In this document: one piece after another, positions 62,308 to 64,000 of the stretch
How the letters are laid out: each line of letters begins with the position of its first letter
How positions within the stretch are numbered: position 1 is the first letter of the stretch
Assembly: GCF_001431595.1 (NCBI RefSeq)
Contig: NZ_LDJO01000007.1
Coordinates: forward strand, 1-64,000
Length of the DNA stretch: 64,000 nucleotides
From: Stenotrophomonas acidaminiphila
GTDB lineage: Bacteria > Pseudomonadota > Gammaproteobacteria > Xanthomonadales > Xanthomonadaceae
Direction of reading: 5' to 3'
Made by a program: the position numbers and the translations under genes
The notes under the pieces: generated by a model
What the model saw: the letters and a program-made list of their open reading frames with translations, nothing else
Databases searched by the model: none
Told to the model about the DNA's origin: nothing

Positions 62308-64000
62308 ATGACCGGTACACCCGTTGCCGCGCGCGATGCCGGCATCGCCGTACTGCCGCCGGAAAGCCCGCTGCCCATGCCCGTGCAGTCGCTGCGCGAG
62401 GGGCGCCTGCACGGGCGGCGGCAGGACACGTCGCCGCCGAACATCGTGCTGCGCCGCCTGTACGTGTTCGGCAGCACCGCGGCAATGACCGCGGTGGCGA
62501 CGTGGATGATGGCGCGGGTCCTGGCCAACGGCGGCATCAACGTGCTCGAAGCCTGCCTGCTGGCCCTGTTCGTGCTGTTGTTCGCCTGGATCGCATTTTC
62601 CTTCGTCAGCAGCCTGGCCGGCCTGCAGGCGCTGCTGCGCGGACGGCGCAAGCTGGGCATCCACCCGGACGCGCCGCTGCCCACGCTGCACAGCCGCACC
62701 GCGCTGCTGATGCCCACCTACAACGAGGATCCGCGGCGGATGATGGCCGGGCTGCAGGCCATCTACGAATCGGTGGCGGCCACCGGCCAGCTCGACCGTT
62801 TCGATTTCTTCGTGCTCAGCGATACCACCCGCGATGCCATCGGCCGCGCCGAGGAGCAGGTGTTCGCGCGCCTGGTCGAGACCACCGGCGGCCGTGGCCG
62901 ATTGTTCTACCGGCGCCGCGCCGACAACGCCGGGCGCAAGGCCGGCAACATCGCCGACTGGGTACGCCGCTTCGGCGGCGCCTATCCGCAGATGCTGATC
63001 CTGGACGCGGACAGCCTGATGACCGGCGAAGTGATCGTGCGTCTGGCCTCGGCCATGGAAAAACACCCCGACGTCGGCCTGATCCAGTCGCTGCCGGCGG
63101 TGGTCGGCGGGCGTACCGCGTTCGCGCGCATGCAGCAGTTCGGTGGCCGCGTCTATGGCCCGGTGATGGCCTACGGCGTGGCCTGGTGGCACGGCGCCGA
63201 GAGCAACTACTGGGGCCACAATGCGGTGATCCGTACCCGCGCCTTCGCCGAACAGGCCGGGTTGCCGGAGCTGCCCGGGCGCAAGCCGTTCGGCGGGCAC
63301 GTGCTCAGCCACGATTTCGTCGAGGCCGCGCTGATGCGCCGTGGCGGCTGGGCGGCGCACATGGTGCCCTACCTCCAGGGCAGCTACGAGGAAGGGCCGC
63401 CGACGCTGACCGACCTGCTCATCCGCGACCGCCGCTGGTGCCAGGGCAACCTGCAGCACTCCAAGGTGGTCACCGCCGCCGGCCTGCACTGGATCAGCCG
63501 GGTGCACATGCTGGTCGGCATCGGCCACTACTTCACCGCACCGATGTGGGCGATGCTGATGCTGATCGGCATGGCGATCCCGCTGATCCATGGTGGCATC
63601 GACCTGGCCGAGGAGCTGCACCTGCGGTTGTCGCCGGCGCACTACTGGCGCGGGCTGGACCAGCAGGGCGTGCTGTGGGTGTTCGCGGTCACCATGGGCG
63701 TGCTGCTGGCGCCCAAGGCGATGGGCTACGTGGCCATGCTCAGCGCGCGCAGCGAGCGGCAGGGCTGCGGCGGCGCGCTGCGCGCTTTCGTCTCGATGCT
63801 GCTGGAAACGCTGCTGGCGGCACTGATGGCGCCGGTGGTGATGTACGTACAGTCGCGCGGCGTGGCCGAGGTGCTGGCCGGCAAGGACTCGGGCTGGGAC
63901 GCGCAGCAGCGCGACGACGGCCGGGTGTCATGGATCGCCTTGCTGCGCAGCTACGGCGGGCTGAGCGTGTTCGGCTTGGTGATGGGGGCGATGGCCTACG
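62308..64000 (+). CDS. opgH: Glucan biosynthesis glucosyltransferase H (partial, cut at window end)
   Basis: At least 564 residues of the inner-membrane glucosyltransferase that builds osmoregulated periplasmic glucans from UDP-glucose. Two transmembrane helices (about 50-72 and 85-112) precede a GT2 domain with [27 protein letters not shown], the acid-rich [14 protein letters not shown] and the processive-enzyme signature [12 protein letters not shown] (Q-x-x-R-W type). More helices follow (from about 410). ATG 62308 with GGTGGA upstream is chosen. The gene runs off the right edge. opgG is not directly upstream. Confidence 0.95.
   Translation, partial: MTGTPVAARDAGIAVLPPESPLPMPVQSLREGRLHGRRQDTSPPNIVLRRLYVFGSTAAMTAVATWMMARVLANGGINVLEACLLALFVLLFAWIAFSFVSSLAGLQALLRGRRKLGIHPDAPLPTLHSRTALLMPTYNEDPRRMMAGLQAIYESVAATGQLDRFDFFVLSDTTRDAIGRAEEQVFARLVETTGGRGRLFYRRRADNAGRKAGNIADWVRRFGGAYPQMLILDADSLMTGEVIVRLASAMEKHPDVGLIQSLPAVVGGRTAFARMQQFGGRVYGPVMAYGVAWWHGAESNYWGHNAVIRTRAFAEQAGLPELPGRKPFGGHVLSHDFVEAALMRRGGWAAHMVPYLQGSYEEGPPTLTDLLIRDRRWCQGNLQHSKVVTAAGLHWISRVHMLVGIGHYFTAPMWAMLMLIGMAIPLIHGGIDLAEELHLRLSPAHYWRGLDQQGVLWVFAVTMGVLLAPKAMGYVAMLSARSERQGCGGALRAFVSMLLETLLAALMAPVVMYVQSRGVAEVLAGKDSGWDAQQRDDGRVSWIALLRSYGGLSVFGLVMGAMAY

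Noticed and set aside
59428-63642. An open minus-strand frame of about 1400 codons covering the WbsX-like gene, the DUF3817 gene and most of opgH
   Set aside because: Only the 59428-61509 part matches a protein family. The rest lies antisense to DUF3817 and opgH and is low-complexity His/Gln/Arg/Gly sequence typical of a high-GC antisense frame.

Overview
The window is about 64 kb of high-GC chromosome from a gammaproteobacterium of the Xanthomonadaceae (Xanthomonas, Stenotrophomonas, Pseudoxanthomonas or a close relative). Three things point there. The type II secretion genes run in the Xps order E-F-G-H-I-J-K-L-M-N-D. A lipopolysaccharide locus lies between metB and etfAB and is followed by rmlBACD, xanB-xanA and a CoA-transferase pair (lpsI/lpsJ in Xanthomonas usage). 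A GTAG-flanked palindrome resembles Stenotrophomonas SMAG repeats. The genus is an inference. I saw no tRNA, rRNA, CRISPR array, insertion sequence or prophage.

Layout. 1-4.1 kb: unsaturated fatty acid synthesis (fabA-fabB), DNA polymerase IV and a phosphoglycolate phosphatase. 4.2-8.9 kb: vitamin B12 uptake and salvage, with btuB behind a clear cobalamin riboswitch and a divergent cobT-cobC-cobS operon. 9-19.4 kb: housekeeping genes (TfoX-like protein, free methionine sulfoxide reductase, phasin, queD, rhlE, FAH-family hydrolase, maiA, pilU, a DUF4398/OmpA pair, a DUF465 protein, cystathionine beta-synthase). 19.4-31.5 kb: a complete 11-gene type II secretion operon, then a strongly expressed-looking gene for an exported 477-residue protein of unknown function. 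31.6-33.9 kb: an acyltransferase and metB.

34-49.4 kb: the O-antigen region. A plus-strand set (wzm, wzt and a 1110-residue sulfotransferase-like/coiled-coil/GT2/GT4 protein) faces a tightly overlapped ten-gene minus-strand operon. That operon encodes a membrane-anchored GT2, a WecD-like N-acyltransferase, an acyl carrier protein, a FabG-like reductase, an AMP-forming acyl ligase, LuxE, LuxC, a four-helix SMR/EamA-type carrier, a WecE-type sugar aminotransferase and a large polytopic GT-C-like protein. 49.5-61.5 kb: etfBA, rmlBACD, xanAB, the CoA-transferase pair and a WbsX/RgpF-like protein. 61.7-64 kb: a DUF3817 protein and the start of opgH, cut by the window edge.

How the parts fit. RmlA and RmlB make dTDP-4-keto-6-deoxyglucose. 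RmlC and RmlD turn it into dTDP-rhamnose, while the WecE homologue can divert it to a 4-amino sugar. XanA and XanB supply glucose-1-phosphate, mannose-1-phosphate and GDP-mannose. Wzm/Wzt would export a finished O-chain. The minus-strand operon looks like a self-contained system that makes an amino sugar with an unusual acyl (possibly aldehyde-derived) group, loads it on undecaprenyl phosphate, flips it and attaches it in the periplasm. The LuxC/LuxE/ligase/ACP module there is the strongest candidate for an undescribed system in this window.
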